Shown here: piece after piece, positions 35,668-44,216 of the stretch
Layout: each line of letters begins with the position of its first letter
Numbering within the stretch: the stretch's first letter is position 1
Origin: Roseovarius sp.
Lineage (GTDB): Bacteria > Pseudomonadota > Alphaproteobacteria > Rhodobacterales > Rhodobacteraceae
Reading direction: 5' to 3'
DNA length: 64,000 bases
Assembly (NCBI GenBank): GCA_002720475.1
Contig: PBIL01000024.1
Coordinates: forward strand, 1 to 64,000
Made by a program: the position numbers and the translations under genes
Notes under the pieces: generated by a model
The model's database searches: none
What the model saw: the letters and a program-made list of their open reading frames with translations, nothing else
Told to the model about the DNA's origin: nothing

Positions 35668-38293
35668 CTATGTTGGCGAATTGCGTCCCGGCATTGGCAT
35701 CGGGTTTCGACCAGTCGCGCTTGACGCCCAGCCACATGAGGATGGTGGAGGCCACGAAGATCGACGAATAGGTGCCCACGACAACGCCCCAGATCATCGC
35801 GAAGACGAAGCCCCGGATCACGTCACCCCCCAGGACATAGAGCGCCAGAAGCGCCAGAAGCGTCGTGAAGGAGGTCATCGTGGTGCGGCTCAGCGTCTCG
35901 TTGATCGACAGGTTCAGCACCTCGCGCAGCGACTTCTGCTTGTATTTGCGTAGGTTCTCGCGGACGCGGTCGAAGACCACCACCGTGTCGTTGAGCGAAT
36001 AGCCGACGATGGTCAGAAGCGCGGCGATGATCGCCAGATCGAACTGGATCTGCAGTTCCGAGAAGACGCCCACCGTCAGCGCCACGTCATGCACAAGGGC
36101 GATGACCGCGCCCACGGCGAACTGCCACTCGAAGCGCAGCCAGATGTAGAAGAGCACCGCGCCGATGGCGAGCGCCACCGCGATCACCGCCGCCATGATC
36201 AGCTCGCCCGAGACCTTGGGGCCGACACTTTCAACCGAGGTGAAGGTGATATCCGGCACCGCTGCCTGCAAGGCCGCCTCGACCTGCGCGATCACCTCCG
36301 GCGACACGCTCTCGGCCTCGTCCTGGGCCTGGATGCGGATCATCGCCACGTTCTCCTCGGGACCGAAGGTCGGGTCGAACACCTCGGCGATGCTCACATC
36401 GCCCAGTCCCAGCCCGTCGAGGGCCGCGCGATACTGACCCACGTCCACCGGCTCGGCGCTTTGCGTCCGGATCGTGGTGCCGCCCTTGAAGTCGATCCCG
36501 AAATTCAGCCCCTGCACCGCGAAGGAGCCGAGCGCCACGAGGATCATCACCCCCGAGATCCCGAGCCACAGCTTCCAGCGGCCGAAGAAGTCGAACGAGG
36601 TCTCGTCCGGCACGAGCTTGAGCGCGCGGCCCTGCAAGACCGTCTTGGGCCGCTTGCGCTCGAACCAGATCACCGCGATCAGGCGGGTGACGAAGATCGC
36701 GGTGAAGACCGAGGTCAGGATCCCCAGGCCGAGCGTGATGGCAAAGCCGCGCACCGGTCCCGAACCCATGGCAAAGAGGATGAGGGCAGTGATGAAGGTG
36801 GTGATATTGGCGTCCACGATGGCGCTCATCGCCTTCTCGTAGCCCAGCTCGATGGCGCGCGCCGCGCCCTTGGCGGTCTTCATCTCCTCGCGGATTCGCT
36901 CGAAGACAAGCACGTTGGCATCCACCGCCATGCCGATGGTCAGCACGATTCCGGCGATCCCCGGCAAGGTCAGCGTCGCGCCCACCAGGCTCAGCAGGCC
37001 GAAGATCAGCCCGACATTGATGACCAGCGCGATATTTGCAAAAATGCCAAAGATACCGTAGCTGAGCACCATATAGACCAGCACCAGCGCAAAGGCGACA
37101 AGGCAGGCGATCTTTCCCGCCGCGATGCTGTCGGCCCCCAGCTCCGGCCCGATGGTGCGTTCTTCGAGGAATTCCAGTCCCGCAGGCAGCGCCCCCGCGC
37201 GCAGGAGCACGGCAAGCTGCGTGCTTTCCTCGACGGTGAAATTGCCGGTGATGATGCCCGAACCGCCGGGGATATGGCTCTGGATGACTGGGGCCGAGAT
37301 CACCTCGCCGTCAAGCACGATGGCAAAGGGGTTGCCGATGTTCTGCGCGGTATAATCGCCGAACTTGCGCGCGCCGGTGGGGTTGAAGCGGAACGAGACG
37401 GCGGGCCGCCCGTTCTGGTCGAAATCGGGCTGGGCATCGACAAGCTCCTCGCCGGTCACGACGGGCGCGCGCTCGAGGATGTAATAGACCCCCGGCTCGT
37501 CCATCGCGGGCAGGATCTCGTTGCCCGGTCCGGGGGGGTCGTCGGGACTGGCAGTCCGGCTCACCACCGGCTGAAAGGTCAGTTGCGCGGTGGTGCCGAT
37601 CAGTTCCTTCAGCTCCGCCGCCGAGCCGATGCCCGGCACCTGGATCAGGATGCGATTCGCGCCCTGGCGCATGATCGTGGGCTCGCGCGTGCCCACCTCG
37701 TCCACCCGGCGGCGGATGATCTCGAGCGACTGGCGCAGCGTGCGCTCGTCGGTGGCGCGCTGCTCGGCCTCGCTCAGCCGCACGATGATGTCGGCACCCT
37801 CGGTGCTCACGTCGATATCGCTCGCCCCCGCCCCGGCGAGCGTGGTGACGGGGCGCGACAGGCCGCGCACGAGCGCCGCCGCCTCGCCCGCCATCTCGGG
37901 GCGTTCGACAAGGCGAACGCGAAGCTCCGGCCCCTGCGAGGGCTGGAGACGGATCGGCCCGACACGGTCGCGCTCCTCGCGCAGAAGGTCGCGCACCTCG
38001 GGCCACATGCCCTCGAGCCGGGTGCGATAGACCTCCTCGACCTTGACCTCGGCCAGAAGATGCGCGCCGCCCCTCAGGTCGAGCCCGAGATTGACAAGGC
38101 CCGACGGCATCCAGTCCGGCCAGAGCGCGAGATCGGCGGCCAGCGCGGCGGGATCGGCCCCCGCCTCGACCCGGGCCACGGCGTCATTGTGCCGTTCGAC
38201 ACGCTCGTAGAAGGCGTTCGGCAGCGCCAGCAGCAGCCCGAGTGCCACCATCGCCCAGATCGTCACACGTTTCCACAGCTCGATTTGCAGCAT
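35660..38293 (-). CDS. secDF: fused Sec translocon accessory protein SecDF
   Basis: The single 877-residue chain contains SecD followed by SecF. SecD has LVNLGLDLRGGAHLLAEV, the periplasmic P1 domain, the helix D4 motif LTIGMAVDANVLVFERIREE and ANITTFITALILF. SecF begins near residue 575 (GLNFGIDFKGGTTIRTQ) and has the second SLNDTVVVFDRVREN motif and TMTSFTTLLALLALY. SecDF uses the proton gradient to pull exported proteins out of SecY. The two halves are separate genes in many proteobacteria, so the fusion is notable. It lies 31 bp after yajC. Confidence 0.95.
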   Translation of the reverse strand: MLQIELWKRVTIWAMVALGLLLALPNAFYERVERHNDAVARVEAGADPAALAADLALWPDWMPSGLVNLGLDLRGGAHLLAEVKVEEVYRTRLEGMWPEVRDLLREERDRVGPIRLQPSQGPELRVRLVERPEMAGEAAALVRGLSRPVTTLAGAGASDIDVSTEGADIIVRLSEAEQRATDERTLRQSLEIIRRRVDEVGTREPTIMRQGANRILIQVPGIGSAAELKELIGTTAQLTFQPVVSRTASPDDPPGPGNEILPAMDEPGVYYILERAPVVTGEELVDAQPDFDQNGRPAVSFRFNPTGARKFGDYTAQNIGNPFAIVLDGEVISAPVIQSHIPGGSGIITGNFTVEESTQLAVLLRAGALPAGLEFLEERTIGPELGADSIAAGKIACLVAFALVLVYMVLSYGIFGIFANIALVINVGLIFGLLSLVGATLTLPGIAGIVLTIGMAVDANVLVFERIREEMKTAKGAARAIELGYEKAMSAIVDANITTFITALILFAMGSGPVRGFAITLGLGILTSVFTAIFVTRLIAVIWFERKRPKTVLQGRALKLVPDETSFDFFGRWKLWLGISGVMILVALGSFAVQGLNFGIDFKGGTTIRTQSAEPVDVGQYRAALDGLGLGDVSIAEVFDPTFGPEENVAMIRIQAQDEAESVSPEVIAQVEAALQAAVPDITFTSVESVGPKVSGELIMAAVIAVALAIGAVLFYIWLRFEWQFAVGAVIALVHDVALTVGVFSELQIQFDLAIIAALLTIVGYSLNDTVVVFDRVRENLRKYKQKSLREVLNLSINETLSRTTMTSFTTLLALLALYVLGGDVIRGFVFAMIWGVVVGTYSSIFVASTILMWLGVKRDWSKPDANAGTQFANIDA

Positions 38294-38324
38294 GGTCGCG
38301 CCCTTTCGGAGGGGGTGGAGGCGC

Positions 38325-38606
38325 TCAGCCCTCGGCGGGCTCGGTCCTGGAGACGACCTGCGCGATGGTGTGGCGCACCACGCGCACCTTCACGCCCTCG
38401 GCCAGTTCCACCTCGATCTCGTTCTCGTCCTTGACCTTCGAGACCTTGCCGATCAGCCCGCCCTGGGTGATCACCTGATCGCCGCGGCGCAGCGCCTCGA
38501 CCATGGCCTTGTGCTCCTTCACCTTCTTCTGCTGCGGACGGATCAGCAGGAAATACATGATGGCAAAGATCAGGATCAGGGGAACGAACTGCGTAAAGGC
38601 TTCCAT
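38325..38606 (-). CDS. yajC: preprotein translocase subunit YajC
   Basis: YajC (93 residues) has an N-terminal membrane helix (FVPLILIFAIMYFLLIRPQQKK) and a small cytoplasmic domain with the typical HKAMVEALRRGDQVITQGGLIGKV. It copurifies with SecDF-SecYEG. ATG 38606 was chosen because it starts right before the helix with AGGACG upstream; the frame extends to 38720 without a convincing start. It heads the leftward secretion/ccm run and diverges from serS. Confidence 0.95.
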   Translation of the reverse strand: MEAFTQFVPLILIFAIMYFLLIRPQQKKVKEHKAMVEALRRGDQVITQGGLIGKVSKVKDENEIEVELAEGVKVRVVRHTIAQVVSRTEPAEG

Positions 38607-38778
38607 CGGGTCGCGTCCTTCTTGATGCTGCGGGACCGGACCCGCGCGTTGGCGCGAACCTAGGGGTGTGACCGGGGTTTTGCAAGGCGAAGAAAGGGGG
38701 CGGGCGGGTGGCCTGTCCATGATGCGGAATCTGGTCTATCACGCGGCGTGACGATTCACCGGAGCCAAGGACGACCCC

Positions 38779-40071
38779 ATGCACGACATCCGCGCGATCC
38801 GCGACAATCCCGCCGCCTTCGACGCCGCGCTGGCCCGGCGGGGGCTGGCCCCGGTCTCGGAGGAGATCCTCGCGCTGGACGAGGCGCGGCGCGCGCGCAT
38901 CCACGCCGCCGAGAGCGCGCAGGCCGAGCAGAACCGCGCCAGCAAGGAGGTGGGCGCCGCCAGGGGACGCGGCGACGCGGCCGAATTCGAGCGGCTGCGC
39001 GCGCTGGTGGCGGAGAAGAAGGCCGAGGTGGCGGCGATGCAGGCCGAGGCCCGCGATCTCGATGCGCAACTCGCCGACAGGCTCATGGGCCTGCCCAACC
39101 TGCCGCTTGAGGATGTTCCCGACGGCACGGACGAGGCGGGCAACGTGGAGTTGCGCCGCCGGGGCACGCCGCGCGCCTTCGATTTCCCGCCCAGGGAGCA
39201 TTACGAGATCGCGGGCGTGAGGCCAGGCATGGATTTCGAGGCCGGTGCGAAGCTGTCCGGCGCGCGCTTCGTCGTGCTCTCGGGCGCGGTGGCGCGGCTG
39301 CACCGGGCGCTGGCGCAGTTCATGCTGGACATCCATGTGACCGAGAACGGGCTGACCGAGACCTGGACGCCGGTGCTCGTGCGCCCCGAGATGATGCTGG
39401 GCACGGGGCAATTGCCCAAGTTCGGCGAGGACAGCTATCAGACCACCAATGGCTGGTGGCTGGTGCCCACGGCGGAGGTGACGCTCACCAATCTCGTGCA
39501 TGGCGAGACGGTGGAGGAAGAAAGCCTGCCGCGCCGCATGGTCGCCCATACCCAGTGCTTCCGCTCCGAGGCCGGATCGGCCGGGCGCGATACCGCCGGA
39601 ATGCTGCGCCAGCACCAGTTCGAGAAGGTCGAGATGGTCTCGATCACCCATCCCGACGCGAGCCGCGCCGAGCTCGACCGCATGACCGCCTGCGCGGAGG
39701 GCATCCTCGACCGGCTGGGCCTGCCCTATCGCACCGTGGTGCTCTGCACGGGCGACATGGGGTTCGGCGCGCGGCGCACCCATGATATCGAGGTCTGGCT
39801 GCCGGGGCAGAACTGCTACCGGGAGATCTCCTCGGTCTCGGTCTGCGGCGATTTCCAGGCGCGGCGGATGAACGCGCGCTTCCGCCCGGCCGGCGGCGGC
39901 AAGCCCGAATTCGTCCACACGCTCAACGGCTCGGGCCTCGCGGTCGGGCGCACGCTGATCGCGGTGCTCGAGAACGGGCAGCAGGCCGACGGCTCGGTGC
40001 GCCTGCCCGAGGCTCTCGTGCCCTGGCTCGGCGGCAAGACGCATCTCACGGCCGAGGGCGCGCTCGCCTGA
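38779..40071 (+). CDS. serS: seryl-tRNA synthetase
   Basis: SerS (430 residues) charges tRNASer (and tRNASec). The N-terminal antiparallel coiled coil (residues 1-110) binds the tRNA variable arm. The class II catalytic domain shows motif 2 ([26 protein letters not shown]) and motif 3 ([20 protein letters not shown]). The first residues [15 protein letters not shown] match the family start. The intergenic region to yajC (172 bp) should carry both promoters. Confidence 0.96.
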   Translation: MHDIRAIRDNPAAFDAALARRGLAPVSEEILALDEARRARIHAAESAQAEQNRASKEVGAARGRGDAAEFERLRALVAEKKAEVAAMQAEARDLDAQLADRLMGLPNLPLEDVPDGTDEAGNVELRRRGTPRAFDFPPREHYEIAGVRPGMDFEAGAKLSGARFVVLSGAVARLHRALAQFMLDIHVTENGLTETWTPVLVRPEMMLGTGQLPKFGEDSYQTTNGWWLVPTAEVTLTNLVHGETVEEESLPRRMVAHTQCFRSEAGSAGRDTAGMLRQHQFEKVEMVSITHPDASRAELDRMTACAEGILDRLGLPYRTVVLCTGDMGFGARRTHDIEVWLPGQNCYREISSVSVCGDFQARRMNARFRPAGGGKPEFVHTLNGSGLAVGRTLIAVLENGQQADGSVRLPEALVPWLGGKTHLTAEGALA

Positions 40072-40118
40072 TCTTCTTCCGGCGGGACCTATCCTCGGGG
40101 GGCGGGGCTGACAGCGCC

Positions 40119-40700
40119 CTACCCGCTGAGCGCCGCGCGCGGGCTGTGACGGGTGCAGAGCTGGCCGATCTCGAAGGGGGCAAGGCTCATCGCCACACAG
40201 GCGCAATAGCCACCCTGCCCGCGCGCCTCGTAATGGGTGCAACTGCCGCAGGTGCCGATCCCCTCGGCCCCGCGCATCCCCGCAAGCCGTGCCACAAGCG
40301 CGGGCAGCAGCCGCCCGAGCGCGTCCCGCTCGGCCGGGGCCAGCCCGCCGATGGCGCGGCTCAGGTGGCGCAGGGGATCGCCCGCCAGCATCGCGCGCCC
40401 CGCTTCGGTGACTTCGTAACGGACAATGCGCCCGTCGCTCTCGCAGCGCCGCCGCGCGAGCAATCCACGCGCCTCGAGCGTCTTGAGCGTCTGCGAGGCG
40501 GTGCCGCGTGTCGTGGCCTGGAAGCTGGCAAAGGCCGAGGGGGTGCGCGAGGCGCGGTTGGCGCGCGCGAAAAAGCGCAGCGCGGTCCATTGCGCGGCGG
40601 TGAGCTGCGCGCCCCCCGGCTCCTCGCCCTGGCTGGCGCGGGCGACATGCAGCAGGAGTTCGGCCAGCGTCGCACTGTCGGCGGTGGTTTCGTGATCCAT
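40119..40700 (-). CDS. MarR-family regulator with C-terminal cysteine cluster
   Basis: This 193-residue protein has a winged-helix MarR core (LTAAQWTALRFFARANRASR, then TRGTASQTLKTLEARGLLAR and RRCESDGRIVRYEVTEAG). Its C-terminal tail is unusual, with five cysteines: Cys151, Cys154, Cys166, Cys168 and Cys182 (CGSCTHYEARGQGGYCAC, then LC). The C-x2-C-x11-C-x-C pattern could ligate zinc or an iron-sulfur cluster, so redox or metal sensing is plausible. A further Cys86 sits in the wing. The gene diverges from an RpoH-like sigma gene; a palindrome in between overlaps that promoter. The start ATG 40700 is chosen over 40841, which would run through the operator. Confidence 0.85.
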   Translation of the reverse strand: MDHETTADSATLAELLLHVARASQGEEPGGAQLTAAQWTALRFFARANRASRTPSAFASFQATTRGTASQTLKTLEARGLLARRRCESDGRIVRYEVTEAGRAMLAGDPLRHLSRAIGGLAPAERDALGRLLPALVARLAGMRGAEGIGTCGSCTHYEARGQGGYCACVAMSLAPFEIGQLCTRHSPRAALSG

Positions 40701-40728
40701 GAACGGATGATAGCGATGCGAAATTGGT

Positions 40729-40757
40729 TTGACCAGAGCACGCCGGGCAGATAGTTT
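40729..40757 (+). promoter_or_regulatory. promoter of the sigma-factor gene
   Basis: A -35 element TTGACC (40729-40734) and a -10 element TAGTTT (40752-40757) are separated by 17 bp. They lie 33 bp ahead of the sigma start codon, an arrangement consistent with a housekeeping-sigma promoter. Confidence 0.6.
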
Positions 40758-40767
40758 CGAATCGAAA
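40755..40767. promoter_or_regulatory. MarR-type operator palindrome
   Basis: TTTCGA-A-TCGAAA is a perfect inverted repeat within ATAGTTTCGAATCGAAATCAT. It resembles MarR-family operators and overlaps the -10 of the sigma promoter, between the divergent marR-type and sigma genes. Repression of the sigma gene, and perhaps autoregulation, is the simplest reading. Confidence 0.6.
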
Positions 40768-40789
40768 TCATCAGCCAGCCTCGCCCGCC

Positions 40790-41647
40790 ATGAACAAGCC
40801 CTATTTCCCCCCCGACCGTCAGAGCCGTCCGCGCAGCGCACGGCCCGCGCTGCTCTCTGCCGAGGAGGAGGCGCGGCTTGCCCGGGCCTGGCGCGAGCAC
40901 GGCGACGTGGCGGCGCGCAACCGGCTGGTGACGGCCTTCGCGCCGCTTGCCCATTCCATGGTCGCGCGGTTCAACCGGAGCCGGTCGCAGGCCGATCCCG
41001 ACCTGGTGCAACAGGCGTTTCTCGGGCTCATGCGCGCGGTGGACCGGTTCGACCCGGATCGCGGCATCCGCTTCGCCACCTATGCGGTGTGGTGGATCCG
41101 GGCAGAGCTTCAGGATTACCGGATGCTGAACTGGTCGCTGGTGCGACGCGGGCGCTCGTCGCGGGCGCGGCAGGCCTTCTTCCAGCTTGGCGCGATCGAG
41201 GAAACCATGCCCCCCGCCCCGGGCGAGAGCGGAGAGGAGCGCGACGCGCGCATCGCCCGCGCGCTCGGCACCTCGGCGGCGGATCTGCACGACATGCGCG
41301 CGCTTTTCGGACAGGGCGACGCCTCGCTCAACGCGCCGGTGACCGAAGAGGGCAGCGAGGCGGTGGAGCTGCTGCCCGACCCTGACAGCGATACGGAGGC
41401 GGCCTATGCCGAGGCCGAGGCACGCGGCCGGCTGCGCGCGGCGATGATTCGCCATTTCCACACCCTGCCCGAGCGCGAGCGGCGCATCGTCGTGGCCAAT
41501 GTGCTGCAGGAGCCGCCGCTCACGCTCAACGATCTGGCGCAGATCCACGGCATCTCGCGCGAGCGGGTGCGGCAATTGCGCGAGCGCGGGCTGGAGCGGC
41601 TGCGCGCCCGGATGGGCGACGAGGCCGAGGCGCTCCGCCCCGGCTGA
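40790..41647 (+). CDS. RNA polymerase sigma factor, RpoH (sigma-32)-like
   Basis: The 285-residue protein has a group-3/RpoH-like layout. Region 2 contains DLVQQAFLGLMRAVDRFDPDRGIRFATYAVWWIRAELQDY. The RpoH-box area NWSLVRRGRSSRARQAFFQL is recognisable but diverges from the usual Q-R-K-L-F-F-N-L. Region 4 has LNDLAQIHGISRERVRQLRERGLERL. The middle (PAPGESGEERDARIARALG) resembles region 3. It is closest to the second RpoH-type factors of Rhodobacteraceae, which respond to oxidative or singlet-oxygen stress, but the altered box makes it a distinct member. It converges on a desaturase with a 3-bp gap. Confidence 0.88.
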   Translation: MNKPYFPPDRQSRPRSARPALLSAEEEARLARAWREHGDVAARNRLVTAFAPLAHSMVARFNRSRSQADPDLVQQAFLGLMRAVDRFDPDRGIRFATYAVWWIRAELQDYRMLNWSLVRRGRSSRARQAFFQLGAIEETMPPAPGESGEERDARIARALGTSAADLHDMRALFGQGDASLNAPVTEEGSEAVELLPDPDSDTEAAYAEAEARGRLRAAMIRHFHTLPERERRIVVANVLQEPPLTLNDLAQIHGISRERVRQLRERGLERLRARMGDEAEALRPG

Positions 41648-41650
41648 GCG

Positions 41651-42664
41651 CTACTCCGCCGCCAGGGCCGCGGCGGGCCGGTCCTTCGGGAAGGGCACGA
41701 GCCGCCCCTGCTCCTCGTCCCAGAGCTTGAGCGTGAAGCTGCGCAGCGCCTCGGGCCAGCGGATCTGCTCGTGGCACTTGAGGTGCTCGGGCAGGTCATG
41801 CTGGCAGCGGCGCAGGTTGTAGGAGGGGATGGCCGGGTTGTAATGGTGCAGGTCGTGATAGGCGATATTGCCCGAGCCCAGATCCCACAGCCAGCCGAGA
41901 TCGAGCGAGCTCGACCCGACGAGCGTTGCCTTGCGGAAATCGAGCTCGGGCTTGCGGTCCCAGTAGGTCTCTTCGAAATTGTGCTGAAGATAGACCATGA
42001 ACACCCCGATGATCCCGCCGAGAACCCCGCTGCCAAGAAGGAGCGCAAGCCCGCTTGCACCGAGAGCCACCCAGATCGCCGCGAAATAGGCCGCGAGCGC
42101 GAGATTGTGCGCGATCACCCCCCAGACTCCGACCCGCGCGGTGTTGCGCGGCCAGCGATAGGCAAGGAAATAGGTATAGACCGCCCCCACCGGCAGCATG
42201 ATCAGCGGGTTGCGATAGAGCCGGTACCACAGCCGCCGGTGCCAGGGGGCGGTCTGCCATTCGCGCAGGGTCATGGTGTAGATCTCGGTCGTCTCGCGGT
42301 GGTCGAGATTGCCGAGATAGGCGTGATGCTGGTTGTGATTGTATTGCATCACCCGATAGGGCGTGAAGGAAAAGAGCGACAGAACATGGCCCGTCGCATC
42401 GTTGAGCCAGCGCGTGCGGTAGAGCGAATGATGCCCGCAATCATGCTGAAGCACGTAGAGCCGCACCCCGGAAAAGGCGAGCACCACCGCGCAGGGCAAA
42501 ACCAGGAGCCAGTGCCCCGCCGCCAGGGCCCGCGCGCCAAGGCCGAGCGCGGCGGCATAGACGGCAAGCGTGCCCAGGAAGGAGAGCGCGCCGCGCAGGT
42601 CGCTCTTTTCGGTATAGGGCTTGAGAAAGGCGCGCAGCTCGGCGCTATTGTCGATCGCGGTCAT
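41651..42664 (-). CDS. membrane fatty acid desaturase
   Basis: The protein (337 residues) has several membrane helices and all three histidine boxes of di-iron acyl desaturases: HDCGHH (residues 74-79), HNQHH (110-114) and HDLHHYNPAIP near residue 270. The FEETYWDRKPELDFRKATL loop and NLRRCQHDLPEHL near the end are typical of the bacterial delta-12/omega-type subgroup. It introduces double bonds in membrane lipids, in the inner membrane. The exact regiospecificity is not given by the sequence. The start ATG 42664 is preceded by GGAGGGG. It converges on the sigma gene. Confidence 0.88.
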   Translation of the reverse strand: MTAIDNSAELRAFLKPYTEKSDLRGALSFLGTLAVYAAALGLGARALAAGHWLLVLPCAVVLAFSGVRLYVLQHDCGHHSLYRTRWLNDATGHVLSLFSFTPYRVMQYNHNQHHAYLGNLDHRETTEIYTMTLREWQTAPWHRRLWYRLYRNPLIMLPVGAVYTYFLAYRWPRNTARVGVWGVIAHNLALAAYFAAIWVALGASGLALLLGSGVLGGIIGVFMVYLQHNFEETYWDRKPELDFRKATLVGSSSLDLGWLWDLGSGNIAYHDLHHYNPAIPSYNLRRCQHDLPEHLKCHEQIRWPEALRSFTLKLWDEEQGRLVPFPKDRPAAALAAE

Positions 42665-42755
42665 TGTCCCCTCCGATGTCGGTGGAGTTTAGCGGGTTCT
42701 CTCAGTCAAGAGATTGAACATGTCGTGACAGTAATCAAGCACTTGACCATTGGAA

Positions 42756-42959
42756 TCAGTGGCAGTGAACGTGGCCCGTCTTCTTCTCCATGTGACAGCA
42801 CTGCCCCGCCGGTGAGCTCTTGCGGCAGCCGCCGCCATGTGCATGGACAGACACCACTTGCAGGACTGCCACCGGCATTGACGCACGCGCGCTATCGCCA
42901 AACCCTCCCGCAGCGAAAGCCGCCACAAGGGCGGCCATGAACCTTGCGCCTCTCGTCAT
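42756..42959 (-). CDS. small secreted Cys/His-rich protein
   Basis: The 67-residue product has a signal peptide (MTRGARFMAALVAAFAAGGF, cut near SARA) and a mature part with VVSVHAHGGGCRKSSPAGQC ending CHMEKKTGHVHCH. The C-R-K-S-S-P-x-G-Q-C-C-H plus H-x-H-C-H pattern recurs in small secreted bacterial proteins, and is suited to metal binding or disulphides. The frame was probably skipped by automated calling because it is short. The ATG follows GGGATCGGGACG; Met8 is an alternative start. Confidence 0.6.
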   Translation of the reverse strand: MTRGARFMAALVAAFAAGGFGDSARASMPVAVLQVVSVHAHGGGCRKSSPAGQCCHMEKKTGHVHCH

Positions 42960-43046
42960 CGTCCCGATCCCCCTGTTCCGGCCCCGAAGGTCACGGTAGT
43001 TTGGAGAATTAACATCAAATCGGTGCGACGGAAAGCCGTGCCGGTG

Positions 43047-43457
43047 TCACACCGCCTCCGCCGCCGCGGCGCGGATGCGCGCGATCATCGCGCGCAGCCC
43101 GTTCGAGCGCTGCGCCGAGAGATGCGCGTCCAGCCCGAGCCGCCCGAGTTCGGCCTGCGCGTCGATGCGCCCGACCTCGGGCAGCGGCACGCCGTTGTAG
43201 AGCGCGCGCAGCACCGCGATCAGCCCGCGCACGATGAGCGCATCGCTGTCACCGTCGAAATGAAAGCGGCCATCCTCGATGCGCGGATGCAGCCAGACCT
43301 GGCTCGCGCAGCCCTCGACCTTGGTCGCGGGCACCTTGAGCGCATCGTCGAGCGGGGCCATGTCGCGGCCCTTCTCGATCACGTAGCGATAGCGGTCCTC
43401 CCAATCCTCGAGAAACTCGAAATCCGCCACGATGTCTTCGAAGGCTTCGCTTGCCAT
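43047..43457 (-). CDS. sufE: SufE-type cysteine desulfurase sulfur acceptor
   Basis: SufE (136 residues) accepts sulfur from the SufS desulfurase and passes it to the SufBCD scaffold for iron-sulfur cluster assembly. The catalytic Cys50 is in KVEGCASQVWL, and the flanking LEDWEDRYRYVIEKGRDMAPL is typical. ATG 43457 is used (MASEAFEDIVADFEF). The frame could start 24 bases earlier. The rest of the suf operon is not in the window, as is usual for stand-alone sufE in this group. Confidence 0.92.
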   Translation of the reverse strand: MASEAFEDIVADFEFLEDWEDRYRYVIEKGRDMAPLDDALKVPATKVEGCASQVWLHPRIEDGRFHFDGDSDALIVRGLIAVLRALYNGVPLPEVGRIDAQAELGRLGLDAHLSAQRSNGLRAMIARIRAAAAEAV

Positions 43458-43583
43458 GGCGCTCTCCCGTCCGTCTCGCAAGACCTAAGGTGGTGGGCAC
43501 GCCAGGTCCAGCCCCCGCTTGCATCTTTTCAAGCCCGCGCCAATAGGTTAGGCAGAGGCCGGATCGGGATGGGGGCAGCGGGC

Positions 43584-44129
43584 ATGGAACGGCGGATTTT
43601 TCTGGGTCTTGCGGCTGCGGGTGCGCTGACGGGCTGCGGGCGATTTCGGGACTCGCGGGCAAACCCGCGCAACTGGTTTTCGGGCCGCCGCGCGCGGCGC
43701 TCGCAGGAGGCGGCGGCGAGTGCCGACGAGCCGGTCAACCCGCTCATTCCGAAGCGTGGCGAGGATGAGGAGGGCGGTATCTTCTCGGGACGGCGGCGGC
43801 GCGATGCGCCCTACGAGGGCACGCCGGTCGCCGTGGTGAGCGCCTTCGAGCTCAAGCCGGTCTCGGGCGGCGGCCTTGTCGCGGTCGAGGGGCTGACGCT
43901 GCGCCAGGGGGCCTATGACGTGCGCCTCATCCCCGAGGACCCCGATGGCCAGCCGGTGGGCGGTGTGCTGCGCTACGAGCTGCGCGCGGTCCAGCCCGAG
44001 GACACGCCGCAGGGCCCGGAACGCACGCGCGAGGTTCTGGCGGCGGCCTTCGTGTCCAACAAGGTGCTCAACGCCACCACCGAGATCCGCGTGCGCGGCG
44101 CGCAGAACGAGCGGGTGATCCGCCGCTGA
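43584..44129 (+). CDS. putative lipoprotein, conserved in Rhodobacteraceae
   Basis: The protein (181 residues) starts MERRIFLGLAAAGALTGCGR, a lipoprotein signal with lipobox LTGC (Cys18). A low-complexity Arg/Glu-rich stretch (residues 20-75) precedes a compact C-terminal domain (GTPVAVVSAFELKPVSGGGL, LRQGAYDVRLIPEDPDGQPV). No enzymatic motif is seen. ATG 43584 follows GGGGGCAGCGG; the ATG at 43569 is possible but less well placed relative to the signal peptide. The gene diverges from sufE. Confidence 0.75.
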   Translation: MERRIFLGLAAAGALTGCGRFRDSRANPRNWFSGRRARRSQEAAASADEPVNPLIPKRGEDEEGGIFSGRRRRDAPYEGTPVAVVSAFELKPVSGGGLVAVEGLTLRQGAYDVRLIPEDPDGQPVGGVLRYELRAVQPEDTPQGPERTREVLAAAFVSNKVLNATTEIRVRGAQNERVIRR

Positions 44130-44216
44130 GGGTGCTTTTGCGCCCCCGGCCCACGGCGGCGGGGCAAGGCTCCGGGTCAGGCCCGGGCCGGGCAGGCACA
44201 GCGGCGCGCGGTGCGG

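Noticed and set aside
38263..40590. Long minus-strand frame antisense to serS
   Set aside because: Shadow of serS; the yajC gene is the real minus-strand gene at its end.
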